Shown piece by piece: positions 33,919-42,052 of a stretch of DNA of 52,854 bases. Within the stretch, counting starts at the first letter, position 1. Each line of letters opens with the position of its first letter. Below the pieces are notes generated by a model. The model saw only the letters and a list, made by a program, of their open reading frames with translations. It had not been told where the DNA came from and ran no database searches. The DNA is from Bacteroidota bacterium (GTDB taxonomy: Bacteria; Bacteroidota; Bacteroidia; Flavobacteriales; Crocinitomicaceae): NCBI GenBank assembly GCA_029558435.1, contig JAKQEZ010000467.1, forward strand, positions 1 through 52,854. Reading direction: 5' to 3'. A program made the position numbers and the translations under genes.

Positions 33919-34811
33919 AAAAAGTTTTAATTGTTTTGTTCTTTTTGGGTTTTACGCAAGTAGGATTTAGTCAGCGCAACCTTGTGCCAGGAAAAGGAAA
34001 AAGTAAAAAAGATTTTTTTGGTGGAGCAGCCGACTTTAAGGAATACCGCCCGTTTGGCTTGCAATTATCGGTTGGACCAACATTTACAATTCCTACGCGT
34101 CCACGTCCCATTACACAAGATTTTATTTCTTCTGGAAGATCGTATCAGTTGACTACAAAAGCCAATGGTATTCCAGGAATTTTTGCTGAAATTGGCATGA
34201 TACATTTACCTCAAAAACGTTCTAAGTTATCGCAAGCGTGGAACTACATTTTTATTTCCTACATTGATTGGGGAATTGGTTTTAAAATGCTCAACGGTGC
34301 TGAAACAACACGCATTAGTCAGCTTGACCCTGTGACTGGAAATGTGCTCAATACAGCGGAGCAAACTGGAACTTTTAACAACCTTTTTGTTACAGCACGT
34401 GTGGCAGTGCACAAGAATTTTTACATCGGTAAAAAATATTTTATTGACAATGGATTTGGAGTAAACGTTGATTTTAACTTTAAACGCAACACTACCAATT
34501 ACACACCATTTGTAGAAAACGCTGTGCCGGGTAAACATTATTTTCACGAACCTGTAATGGCACACATCCACTATGAATTAGGCTTTGGATTTCGATTAAG
34601 CAGAAGAAGTATGCTCATTCCATCGGTGCAAGTTCCAATTTTTGGAATTTATGAATGGCGCAAAGGTGCTTCGGATTTCAAATGGTTTGATTCCAACTAT
34701 TACCCAATGTTGGTTAAAGTAAAATGGACGTATTTGTTTGAGAAAAAAGTTAAAGGTTGCGCTCCTGCACGTGTCAACGATCAAGATAAAAACACCATGA
34801 AAAACCAATAA
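33915..34811 (+). CDS. Predicted outer-membrane beta-barrel protein
   Basis: The 298-residue protein has a signal peptide (about 1-19, LGFTQVGFSQ) and a series of amphipathic strands with aromatic belts (GLQLSVGPTFTIP, IDWGIGFKML, NFYIGKKYFIDNGFGVNVDF, LGFGFRLSRRSMLIP), as expected for an outer-membrane barrel of about eight or more strands. I recognise no family. The ATG at 33915 overlaps the kmo stop by 4 bp and gives the clean signal peptide; the upstream start at 33870 lies inside kmo. It ends by one-base overlap with the ArsC-like gene, so three genes are co-translated. Confidence 0.8.
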   Translation: MKKVLIVLFFLGFTQVGFSQRNLVPGKGKSKKDFFGGAADFKEYRPFGLQLSVGPTFTIPTRPRPITQDFISSGRSYQLTTKANGIPGIFAEIGMIHLPQKRSKLSQAWNYIFISYIDWGIGFKMLNGAETTRISQLDPVTGNVLNTAEQTGTFNNLFVTARVAVHKNFYIGKKYFIDNGFGVNVDFNFKRNTTNYTPFVENAVPGKHYFHEPVMAHIHYELGFGFRLSRRSMLIPSVQVPIFGIYEWRKGASDFKWFDSNYYPMLVKVKWTYLFEKKVKGCAPARVNDQDKNTMKNQ

Positions 34812-35161
34812 TGAAACGCATTTATCATCTCAAAACGTGTTCTACCAATCAACGCATTCTCAAAGAATTGAATACCGATGGTTTTGAACTCATTAACATT
34901 AAAGAAAATAACATTGATGAGCAAACATTGGATTGGTTGGCTCAAAAAGTAGGTTCTTACGAAGCTTTGTTTTCAAAAAAATCGGTGAAATACAAAACTT
35001 TGGGACTGAATGAGCAACAACTATCCGAATCGGATTATAAACGTTGGATGTTGGAAGAATACACTTTTTTGAAACGCCCTTTTATTATCAACGGCGATGC
35101 AGTTTTTATTGGTAACGCAAAAGAAACTGTGGCAATGGCTCAACAATCGTTGAATAAATAA
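34811..35161 (+). CDS. ArsC/Spx-like thioredoxin-fold protein
   Basis: The 116-residue protein has the ArsC/Spx/YffB fold: HLKTCSTNQRIL with a single N-terminal Cys (Cys 10), the helix TLDWLAQKVGSYEALFSKKS, and the conserved FLKRPFIINGDAVFIGN near the C-terminus. The resolving cysteines of true arsenate reductases are absent, and there is no arsenic operon, so a thiol-transfer or regulator-type role is more likely than arsenate reduction. It overlaps the barrel-protein gene by one base. Confidence 0.85.
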   Translation: MKRIYHLKTCSTNQRILKELNTDGFELINIKENNIDEQTLDWLAQKVGSYEALFSKKSVKYKTLGLNEQQLSESDYKRWMLEEYTFLKRPFIINGDAVFIGNAKETVAMAQQSLNK

Positions 35162-35187
35162 CGATATTTGTCGCCAAAATAGTGGGG

Positions 35188-36138
35188 ATGAACAACAAAA
35201 TCAAAGCACACGTAGCTCTTTTTTCGGTCAATGCATTTTATGGTGCCAACAACATCATAGCCAAAGATGTAATGCCTACTTATCTTACTCCCAATGTTTT
35301 TATCGCATTTAGAGTACTTGGTGCAACGTTTCTTTTTTGGCTAATTTCATTGCTATCAAAACGTGAGAAAGTTGAACGAAAAGACCTCATCTTATTAGCA
35401 ATATGTGGAATTTTTGGTGTTGCAATTAACCAATTGTGCTTTTTTCATGGATTGAACCGTTCTTCGGCCATCAATTCGGGAATTATTATGACCATTAATC
35501 CAATTGCTGTGGCTATCATGGCTTATTTCATTTTAAAAGAATCTCTGAACGCCACAAAAATTATTGGAATTTTTATTGGAGCCATTGGAGCCAGTTTGTT
35601 AGCCATTCAATCCAACTCAACTGGTGGTGGCACTTTGCTAGGCGATGTTTTATTGCTCATCAATGCTTTGAGTTATGCCGTTTATCTCATCTTAGTAAAG
35701 CCATTGATGAGTAAATATTCAGCATTAACCGTTACAACCTATGTTTTTTCGTTTGGTGCATTGTATGTTTTCATTTTTCCGCAAACGTTGTTTGATTTTG
35801 CAACTATTGATTTTGCTGCCATTCCGTGGGATGTGTGGTTGCGCATTGCATACGTTATTGTCTGTGTAACGTTTTTAACCTATTTACTCACCATGTATGC
35901 CATGAAATTTGTGAGTACATCGGTAACCAGTTCCTACATTTATTTGCAACCGATTTTGGTCATCGTTTTTGCTTATTTGTTTTATTATTTAGGAATTTCT
36001 GGCGATTACACAAAATCCATCACAACTACCAAAATCGCACTTATGTTTTTGGTGTTTTTTGGCGTTTATTTGGTTATTCGTTCCGAGAAAATCAGCACCA
36101 ATTTCCAACAAATAAAGGGGAAATTTAAAAGAAATTAA
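35188..36138 (+). CDS. EamA-family (DMT) transporter
   Basis: The 316-residue inner-membrane protein has two EamA repeats, about ten membrane helices, with phrases FFHGLNRSSAINSGIIMTI and SVTSSYIYLQPILVIVFAY that mark the fourth helices of each repeat. Family members export or import metabolites such as amino acids; substrate unknown. The ATG at 35188 is chosen over the in-frame GTG two codons upstream. The stop codon lies 2 bp from the stop of the convergent TonB receptor gene. Confidence 0.9.
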   Translation: MNNKIKAHVALFSVNAFYGANNIIAKDVMPTYLTPNVFIAFRVLGATFLFWLISLLSKREKVERKDLILLAICGIFGVAINQLCFFHGLNRSSAINSGIIMTINPIAVAIMAYFILKESLNATKIIGIFIGAIGASLLAIQSNSTGGGTLLGDVLLLINALSYAVYLILVKPLMSKYSALTVTTYVFSFGALYVFIFPQTLFDFATIDFAAIPWDVWLRIAYVIVCVTFLTYLLTMYAMKFVSTSVTSSYIYLQPILVIVFAYLFYYLGISGDYTKSITTTKIALMFLVFFGVYLVIRSEKISTNFQQIKGKFKRN

Positions 36139-36140
36139 GC

Positions 36141-38156
36141 TCAAAATCCCCACACAATATTCAAATAGAAGTTACGTCCCATACGTGGAATGCGGTTCCA
36201 ATCTGCAAAAGTGGTATAGTAACTATCCAATATATTCTCAACACCTGCTTTGAAAGCCAATGTGTGTCTTTTTATCTCCAATTTATAGGCTGCCGAAAAA
36301 TTAAGAACGGCGTATGCTGGCACTGCTGATTCACCAAACTCTTTACTGGCAAAATATTGTTTTGCAGCTCCTGCAACTTCCAACTGACTACTAAAACCTC
36401 CATAATTGCATTCTAATGCAGAAGAATAGGTAAAAGGTTGAATCATTGGTAAATTAATGGATTGCTCACCCACTCCTCTACGGATACTTAATTTATTATT
36501 CCATTTCCAGTGGTCCACAAAACGGTATTCAATGTTTAGATTTCCGTTAAACAAATGAGCATAATTTAACTGTTCATATACTTTCACCCCGTTTGCACCA
36601 ATGGTCATGGCACTTAAAATACTATCTTGTCGCCCAATGATGTAATCCTTGATAAAAAAGTAATTAGCCGACAAACGCACAGTTAGTTTTGAATGAATAA
36701 ATGCTGCCGAAGTTGCAAAAGAAGCTGATTTTTCGTTTTTAAGGAGTGGATTGCCAATGTAATCAAACTTATCAAAACTATTGAACAAATAAAATCCATA
36801 TCCTTCGGAAACGCTTGGAGCACGTTCGCCATAATTTATACCAGCGGTGTATTCCCAAAATGCTTTGTTGTATTTTTTGTAAGTGAAATTAATTGCAGTA
36901 CGAGGTAAAACTCGCACTTTATCGGGGTTAAATTGCGGGTAAAAAATTGCAAGGCTTTTGTAGCCAAAATCATCGTAAATGCGGTTGTGGTGAACGCCAA
37001 TACCTGCGTTGATTGCTATCTTAATATCGTCATATCGCAATATTGCGATATCACCATAAAGGTCACCATAATTGGTGTGCACACCAGGCCAAGTCAACAT
37101 AAACATTTCCTTTTCATTGGGATTATTTGGATACATGGTCATCTCTGCCAACGATTGGTTGTGGTGTCCACTTATATTAAATTTCCACGCTAAAAAGTCG
37201 TTTGCATTCCCTTCCAACAAGGTATAAAATCCAGCGGTTTTACTCCATCCAGGCATATCCATTCGAATAGGTACAATTGGTCGTTTGGAATCATCCATGA
37301 TATGAGTTACATCATTGTAGTACACTTTTGCTTTTATCAAATGTAATTTTTCAGAAATGTGGTGTTGACTGTATTCGATGGCTCCAATAAATGCTTTTGC
37401 GGTGGAAACGTCCATGGGCAAGGCCGGATAGCCAATGTTGAGGGCATGATCGTAAATAAATGTTCCTTCCAACTGACGGTGTTCTCCCAATTTTACGCCT
37501 AAATTGGTCGATGTGTTGAATTTTGTGTATTGAGAATACAGCACTTCTTTTCGTTTTCCTGCTTTGTAATTTTCAGCATCTCGAAACGTAAAATCAAAGT
37601 CGGTGTAGAATTTGGGACGCGAATAGGACAAACTTGTACCACCTATTTTTTGCCAATTATTGGTTTCAATTCCAGTAAAAACAGCTCCTTTAAATTGTTG
37701 TGCGCCAAAACCAGCTCTTTTTCGTACCAAGTCTAAACTTCCAGCAATGGATGCACCTGTTGCAGAATTGGTTGCTCCTCCATGCACCGTTGCTTTTTCC
37801 AAATTTGTTGTTTCTACATAAGAAGTAACTGGATCCATTTTATCAGTACAAGCTCCGTAAATTCGCATTCCGTCGATGGTGACAACGCTACGTTCGGTGG
37901 ACATTCCATTAATATATGGTTCCGAAGCATAACCACCACGTTGAACCAAGTTTAAAGCATCCATTTTATTCAAAAATCCTTCAATTCCAGAAAGAGGTTT
38001 AGCCATTCCGTCTGCTAAAATTTTTCGCGTACTGATAATTACCTCATCCAATTGTTGCGAGGTCATTGAATCCGATTTTTGCAACGAATCGGATTGTGAA
38101 AAGGCATTGCCAACAACAATTAGCAAACTACCAATAATTAGTGCTAACCTGAACAT
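36141..38156 (-). CDS. TonB-dependent receptor, OprC/NosA-like copper receptor
   Basis: The 671-residue protein has a signal peptide (about 1-20, VVGNAFS), a plug domain (about 40-150) and a 22-strand barrel ending in an aromatic residue (NIVWGF). In the plug, GACTDKMDPV carries C-x-x-x-M at Cys 103-Met 107, and VTHIMDDS carries H-x-M at His 285-Met 287. OprC of Pseudomonas binds copper through a CxxxM...HxM site at 143/147 and 323/325; the spacing (about 180 residues) agrees well here (182). The preceding genes encode Met/His/Cys-rich copper-type proteins. The ATG at 38156 gives a proper signal peptide; the longer frame from 38204 runs through a hairpin. A perfect dispersed palindrome lies at 37031-37052. 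Confidence 0.88.
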   Translation of the reverse strand: MFRLALIIGSLLIVVGNAFSQSDSLQKSDSMTSQQLDEVIISTRKILADGMAKPLSGIEGFLNKMDALNLVQRGGYASEPYINGMSTERSVVTIDGMRIYGACTDKMDPVTSYVETTNLEKATVHGGATNSATGASIAGSLDLVRKRAGFGAQQFKGAVFTGIETNNWQKIGGTSLSYSRPKFYTDFDFTFRDAENYKAGKRKEVLYSQYTKFNTSTNLGVKLGEHRQLEGTFIYDHALNIGYPALPMDVSTAKAFIGAIEYSQHHISEKLHLIKAKVYYNDVTHIMDDSKRPIVPIRMDMPGWSKTAGFYTLLEGNANDFLAWKFNISGHHNQSLAEMTMYPNNPNEKEMFMLTWPGVHTNYGDLYGDIAILRYDDIKIAINAGIGVHHNRIYDDFGYKSLAIFYPQFNPDKVRVLPRTAINFTYKKYNKAFWEYTAGINYGERAPSVSEGYGFYLFNSFDKFDYIGNPLLKNEKSASFATSAAFIHSKLTVRLSANYFFIKDYIIGRQDSILSAMTIGANGVKVYEQLNYAHLFNGNLNIEYRFVDHWKWNNKLSIRRGVGEQSINLPMIQPFTYSSALECNYGGFSSQLEVAGAAKQYFASKEFGESAVPAYAVLNFSAAYKLEIKRHTLAFKAGVENILDSYYTTFADWNRIPRMGRNFYLNIVWGF
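37032..37051. repeat. Dispersed palindrome, copy 3 (20-bp perfect)
   Basis: ATATCGCAATATTGCGATAT inside the copper receptor gene, read as Asp-Ile-Ala-Ile-Leu-Arg-Tyr, a different frame from copies 1 and 2. Confidence 0.8.
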
Positions 38157-38171
38157 ATCAATCGATATTAA

Positions 38172-38203
38172 TGAGCGACCCCCATCATGAAAAGAGTCGC
38201 TCA
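38172..38203. other. Intercistronic hairpin in the copper operon
   Basis: Perfect 8-bp arms TGAGCGAC and GTCGCTCA surround a 16-nt loop between the lipoprotein stop and the receptor start. No U tract follows, so it may set relative mRNA stability or block the ribosome site rather than terminate. Confidence 0.55.
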
Positions 38204-38218
38204 ATTAATAAATAAACC

Positions 38219-39112
38219 TTAAAACTCTACCTCAAAATAAATGCTGCTAGCTTCGACAGTTGAGGTCACTTCTTCGCCTTTTAAAACAGTGCCAGCATTG
38301 TCTAACAATTGCAAGTTGATTTTCCAATAACCTGTCATTGTTAAATTCAATTTACCGTAATAAAACTCGTCACTTCCTTGAGTTAAATGTACGTTGTTAG
38401 GTGAACTGTGATTTCCCATACTTGGCATACGTGGATCAATTTTTACAGAATAAGATTCAACTGGTAAAAAACTAGTCATTGAAGCCATTTTATAAAGTAC
38501 CATTTTCACGTCGTTTGTACCAACAATTGGTGATTTTGGTTCAACCAATGCCAAAATATACTTCACATTATCAGTTCCTTTGAACGATTGAACAATGCGT
38601 TTTGGTGCGCTTTCAACTACAACAACACTTGTATTGGAATGTTCTACTCCGTTGATGGTGTAATTCAAAGTAATGTCCCAATATTCTGTATCGTTTGATG
38701 CCATTTGAAAAACCATATACCCTTCATTGTAAGTCCCTTTGTTAGTAAGCGACGAAGCAGGGCAAGCGTGACTCATACTAGTCATGTGCATAAGTGGCGC
38801 CCAAGTCATAGAAACATTTTCAACATACGTTCCATCTGCTTTTTTGATTTTTACTTTAATGGCATTGTAACCAGTTAAAAACTTACCTTTTTCGGTATAA
38901 TATTCCAACGTATAATCGCCATCAACAACGCTTTTTGCTAACACATACGTTTCTGTTTCTTGTGTTTCATACTTACAAGTTCCATCGTCTTTTTTGGCTT
39001 TAACGCTATAATTAATTGCATTTTTATCGGTACAACCCTCTTTTTTACAAGCGTTCAACCCTATAATTGCTACCCCTAGCAACATGTATTTAAAGAAATT
39101 TAAAGTTCTCAT
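38219..39112 (-). CDS. Met/His-rich lipoprotein with YtkA-like domains, probable copper binding
   Basis: The 297-residue precursor has a lipobox GLNAC (Cys 22) and a short Cys-containing segment (GCTDKNAINY to DDGTC, 26-46) like those of Bacteroidota surface proteins. Two beta-sandwich parts follow. The first carries MHMTSMSHAC (108-117), and the second RMPSMGNHSSPNNVH (about 228-242), the YtkA-like signature. Such Met/His clusters bind Cu(I)/Cu(II) in known copper carriers. It sits between a Cys-rich small protein and the OprC-like receptor on one strand, so it is the likely periplasmic or surface-exposed copper-binding partner. The hairpin GTAATGG/CCATTAC (39143-39167) lies upstream. Confidence 0.85.
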   Translation of the reverse strand: MRTLNFFKYMLLGVAIIGLNACKKEGCTDKNAINYSVKAKKDDGTCKYETQETETYVLAKSVVDGDYTLEYYTEKGKFLTGYNAIKVKIKKADGTYVENVSMTWAPLMHMTSMSHACPASSLTNKGTYNEGYMVFQMASNDTEYWDITLNYTINGVEHSNTSVVVVESAPKRIVQSFKGTDNVKYILALVEPKSPIVGTNDVKMVLYKMASMTSFLPVESYSVKIDPRMPSMGNHSSPNNVHLTQGSDEFYYGKLNLTMTGYWKINLQLLDNAGTVLKGEEVTSTVEASSIYFEVEF

Positions 39113-39214
39113 CTTTTCAAAATTTAATTCATTATTATTTTGGTAATGGTTGTATAAACCCCATTACACTCCGTAAAAACGTGTGTTTATTTCAACTGAA
39201 ATAAAATCAATGAA

Positions 39215-39601
39215 TTAGAAAGATGTGGGTGGTTTTGCTGTTAAATCAGCATATTCAAAAGAATAGTTATTGCTATATGCTGGTAATAAATGTATCGGTT
39301 CTTCAGTAGTGAAAAACGAATAATAGGCATCAAAATTAAACGCTTGCACCAAAGCAATTGTTTCTATTTGTAATTTGCTTAAAGTTTTATTGGCATCGTC
39401 CTCTTTTTGTTCTTTTTGCATTTTTGACATGGCACATTTTCCATCACAATGCATTTCTGGCTTATCGGTATTTTCACAAAAAAGGGAAATGAATAATTCT
39501 TGATCATAATTGTAAACAGATGTAATCACCGTGTTTTTTACGATTCCAAATAGAAAGGCAAAAACAAGAAATTGGACTACTATTTTCTGAATTGTTCTCA
39601 A
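39215..39601 (-). CDS. Small Cys/Met/His-rich membrane protein of the copper operon
   Basis: The 128-residue protein has one N-terminal membrane helix (about 7-27) and then a metal-site-like motif: Cys 42 followed by KPEMHCDGKCAMSKM (Met 50, His 51, Cys 52, Cys 56, Met 58, Met 61). The C-terminal half is low-complexity, ending with PPTSF. Proteins of this layout occur next to heavy-metal and copper genes in Bacteroidota; I know no named family. It is the first gene of the copper operon, with a promoter core at 39631 and operator-like repeats over the -33 region. Confidence 0.75.
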   Translation of the reverse strand: MRTIQKIVVQFLVFAFLFGIVKNTVITSVYNYDQELFISLFCENTDKPEMHCDGKCAMSKMQKEQKEDDANKTLSKLQIETIALVQAFNFDAYYSFFTTEEPIHLLPAYSNNYSFEYADLTAKPPTSF

Positions 39602-39630
39602 TTTACAATTAGATTAAAAGTATAACACCA

Positions 39631-39638
39631 CAAAAGTA
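39631..39638 (-). promoter_or_regulatory. Promoter -7 element of the copper operon
   Basis: The minus strand reads TACTTTTG, an exact TAnnTTTG match, 30 bp before the start codon of the small Cys/Met/His-rich protein. The region where -33 should lie is covered by the first AAGA-TCTT repeat and has no TTG, suggesting regulated activation or repression. Confidence 0.55.
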
Positions 39639-39659
39639 ATAAATTATTTAATATAATAA

Positions 39660-39675
39660 AAGACATTTTTATCTT
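39660..39675. promoter_or_regulatory. Operator-like repeat 1 (AAGACATTTTTATCTT)
   Basis: A 16-bp imperfect palindrome with AAGA and TCTT ends, repeated 30 bp away with 13 of 16 bases identical. It overlaps the -33 region of the copper operon promoter. Confidence 0.55.
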
Positions 39676-39689
39676 TTTTGTAATTATTT

Positions 39690-39705
39690 AAGATGTTTTT
39701 GTCTT
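39690..39705. promoter_or_regulatory. Operator-like repeat 2 (AAGATGTTTTTGTCTT)
   Basis: The second copy, about three helical turns from the first. It overlaps the -33 TTG (39699-39701) of the divergent T9SS-cargo gene, so one regulator could control both directions. Confidence 0.55.
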
Positions 39706-39728
39706 ATTAAAAATTTTTGTTATATTTA
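39699..39728 (+). promoter_or_regulatory. Promoter of the T9SS-cargo gene
   Basis: TTG (39699-39701), a 19-bp spacer and TATATTTA (39721-39728) match the Bacteroidota pattern at all but one base. The leader to the ATG at 39785 is about 50 nt. Confidence 0.55.
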
Positions 39729-39784
39729 CCCCCTATAAATAGCTATCAATTAATATATTACTATTTTTTAAATTTTTAGAACTT

Positions 39785-40846
39785 ATGAAACATCTATTTT
39801 TTTCTGGTGTACTATTATTGTTATCTACACCAACTTTTTCTCAAATAACTATCACTCACACTTCTTTGCCACAACCTGGCGATACATTTGCAATGCATTA
39901 CGATGCCAATCCAACAATTAATTATGGTACGGCTTCATCATCATCCCAACATTTTGATTTTACGCAATTGCAAACCGATGAAGATAAATATGCTGCCTAT
40001 GGTATAACCGCCAATTTGCCTTTTGCAAGTGAGTTTCCACAGTCTAATTTATATACGTATGGACCTTCTGTAATTTATGGTGGACCCGGAGCTTCTGTTC
40101 CAACAGGAAATGGTTGGATGTTGTTCAGAACGGATGTCAACGGAATGGACGTAATTGGTTATAAAACCGATAATGGGGCTAATGATGTTTCAACCGTTGA
40201 AGTTCCACCACGTATGTTGATGCGAACTCCTTGCACTTTAGGAACGAATGAAACACAAGATGCTGTTTGGACCTATGTGTACGATGCTGTTGCAACAGAT
40301 TATGATACCATTGTTAAAAGTTTTAGCCATACGGTATTAAATTGCGATGCTTGGGGAACAATCAGCACACCTGTTGCAAGCAATGTGGATGTTGTTCGTG
40401 TTAACAAAACAACACTAATGATTGATTCTGCTTATGTTGTAATGAATGGTATTACCTACTGGAAAGGAGAAATTCAACGTGCATCATCCAATAATTTTGA
40501 TTTTTATGCAACCACTAAACGCCACCCAATTGCAACCGTTTTTTGCGATCAAAATGGAACTGCTTATGGTGCCGAATATTTGTTTTATGAAGATTTATAC
40601 AATTCAACAGAAAATTTAACTTCAACATCGTTTTCAATTTATCCCAATCCAGTTAAAAACCAATTGAAAATATCTACAAACGCCTCCAATTTATCCTACG
40701 AAATTGTAGATATTAATGGTTCTTTAATTCAAGCTGGCGCTGTAAACAATAACATTATTGATACAAAAGAATTGAATGCAGGATTGTACCTCATCCGATT
40801 GTCATCTCCTTCATCTATCCAAACCTTGCGATTTGTTAAGGAATAG
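39785..40846 (+). CDS. Secreted protein with T9SS C-terminal sorting domain
   Basis: The 353-residue protein has a signal peptide (about 1-19, STPTFSQ), a large beta-rich region of unknown fold with many Asp/Asn/Thr and aromatic residues (about 20-265), and a C-terminal type A T9SS sorting domain (about 275-353) with FSIYPNPVKNQLKIS and the end LNAGLYLIRL to LRFVKE. It is therefore exported across the outer membrane by the Por secretion system. No catalytic motif is visible. It is divergent from the copper operon and shares its control region, so a copper link is possible. Confidence 0.85.
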   Translation: MKHLFFSGVLLLLSTPTFSQITITHTSLPQPGDTFAMHYDANPTINYGTASSSSQHFDFTQLQTDEDKYAAYGITANLPFASEFPQSNLYTYGPSVIYGGPGASVPTGNGWMLFRTDVNGMDVIGYKTDNGANDVSTVEVPPRMLMRTPCTLGTNETQDAVWTYVYDAVATDYDTIVKSFSHTVLNCDAWGTISTPVASNVDVVRVNKTTLMIDSAYVVMNGITYWKGEIQRASSNNFDFYATTKRHPIATVFCDQNGTAYGAEYLFYEDLYNSTENLTSTSFSIYPNPVKNQLKISTNASNLSYEIVDINGSLIQAGAVNNNIIDTKELNAGLYLIRLSSPSSIQTLRFVKE

Positions 40847-40870
40847 ATAAAACAATTGATTCTACAAATT

Positions 40871-40921
40871 ATTTTAACAAAATGTGATAAATAAATAAAA
40901 AAGTATTGCATTTGTTAAAAT
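40871..40921. terminator. AT-rich bidirectional inverted repeat after the T9SS-cargo gene
   Basis: Arms of 13 bp (ATTTTAACAAA-TG and CATTTGTTAAAAT, one bulged A on the left) surround a 24-nt loop, 25 bp after the stop codon. It has the form of a long AT-rich terminator or a protein-binding inverted repeat. Confidence 0.5.
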
Positions 40922-40967
40922 CCAATTATATAAAAGACTTTTAAGTCCGATTTATTGATTTTTATTT

Positions 40968-41107
40968 TATATTTGTCGAAATTAATGCGTGAAATCATAA
41001 AATACTTCATAAACTGATTTCCCCTTTGATTGAATGACCAGATTATTACTTTGAAAAAAACTATACTTTTTAATTGTACGCATTGAGCTAAGTAATAAGA
41101 ATTTAAA
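40968..41107 (+). promoter_or_regulatory. nadA promoter core and 125-nt leader
   Basis: TATATTTG at 40968-40975 is an exact -7 match with no TTG at -33 distance. The predicted transcript would start near 40982, at the left arm AATGCGT (40984-40990) whose complement ACGCATT (41078-41084) lies 88 nt later, so the leader could close on itself. A riboswitch is possible but no known class is recognised. Confidence 0.4.
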
Positions 41108-42052
41108 ATGAAAAGAGAAGAATTAAAGGCGGAAATCTTACGGTTGAAGAAGGAAAAAAACACGGTAATTTTGGCCCATTATTACCAAGAAGATGACATT
41201 CAAGAGATAGCCGACTTTGTTGGAGACAGTTATGGATTATCAGTAGAAGCATCTAAAACAAACGCTGAGATGATTTTGTTTTGTGGGGTGCATTTTATGG
41301 CAGAAACCGCAAAAATTTTAAATCCAACAAAAAAAGTATTGTTACCTGATCTTAATGCAGGTTGCTCACTTGCAGATGGTTGTAAATACGATGAATTTAA
41401 AGCTTTTAAAGACGAACATCCCGATCATGAAGTGGTGATGTATATTAACTGTTCTGCTGAAGTAAAATCTATTTCAGATTACATCTGTACATCTTCCAAT
41501 GCCGTAAAAATTGTCAATTCTATTCCAGCCGATAAAAAAGTGATTTTTGCTCCCGACCGCAATTTGGGTCGCTATGTAAAAAAAGCTACTGGTCGTGATT
41601 TGGTGCTATGGAACGGAAAATGCATTGTGCATGAAGCTTTTTCTTTTGATAAAATCATGAAACTTATTCTTGCACACCCTAATGCCGATTTAATTGCGCA
41701 TCCAGAATCAACGGCAGATGTATTAGAACTAGCACAATTTGTTGGTTCAACTGCCGCAATGATTAATTATGTGAAAGAATCACCAAAAGATGAGTTCATC
41801 ATTGCTACTGAAGCAGGAATTTTACATAAAATGCACGAAGTAGTGCCTCACAAAACATTAATTCCCGCACCAATTGATGAAGATAATACATGTGCGTGTA
41901 GTGAATGCGCATTTATGAAGATGAACACGCTTCAAAAAGTGTACGATTGTTTGGTAAACGAATATCCAGTTATTGATTTAACAACAGAAGTAATGGATGC
42001 TGCACGTTTGCCTATTGAACGAATGATACAAATTACAGAAAGTGCAAAATAA
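41108..42052 (+). CDS. nadA: Quinolinate synthase A
   Basis: The 314-residue [4Fe-4S] enzyme condenses iminoaspartate with dihydroxyacetone phosphate to quinolinate, the precursor of NAD. The N-terminal repeat carries VILAHYYQEDDIQEIADFVGDS; cysteines likely to bind the cluster lie in the LNAGCSLADGC region, in LWNGKCIVHE, and in CACSECAFMKMNTL. Length and repeat layout match the family. It overlaps nadB by 11 bp and heads a long co-directional gene run. Confidence 0.97.
   Translation: MKREELKAEILRLKKEKNTVILAHYYQEDDIQEIADFVGDSYGLSVEASKTNAEMILFCGVHFMAETAKILNPTKKVLLPDLNAGCSLADGCKYDEFKAFKDEHPDHEVVMYINCSAEVKSISDYICTSSNAVKIVNSIPADKKVIFAPDRNLGRYVKKATGRDLVLWNGKCIVHEAFSFDKIMKLILAHPNADLIAHPESTADVLELAQFVGSTAAMINYVKESPKDEFIIATEAGILHKMHEVVPHKTLIPAPIDEDNTCACSECAFMKMNTLQKVYDCLVNEYPVIDLTTEVMDAARLPIERMIQITESAK

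Noticed and set aside
34811..35161. Arsenate reductase function for the ArsC-like gene
   Set aside because: Only one cysteine at the active-site position, no resolving cysteines and no arsenic genes nearby.
38157..38204. TTG start extending the copper receptor by 16 residues
   Set aside because: The extension runs through an intercistronic hairpin and would hide the signal peptide.
40915..41163. 82-codon minus-strand frame across the nadA leader
   Set aside because: It crosses the nadA start region on the opposite strand and has shadow-like composition.
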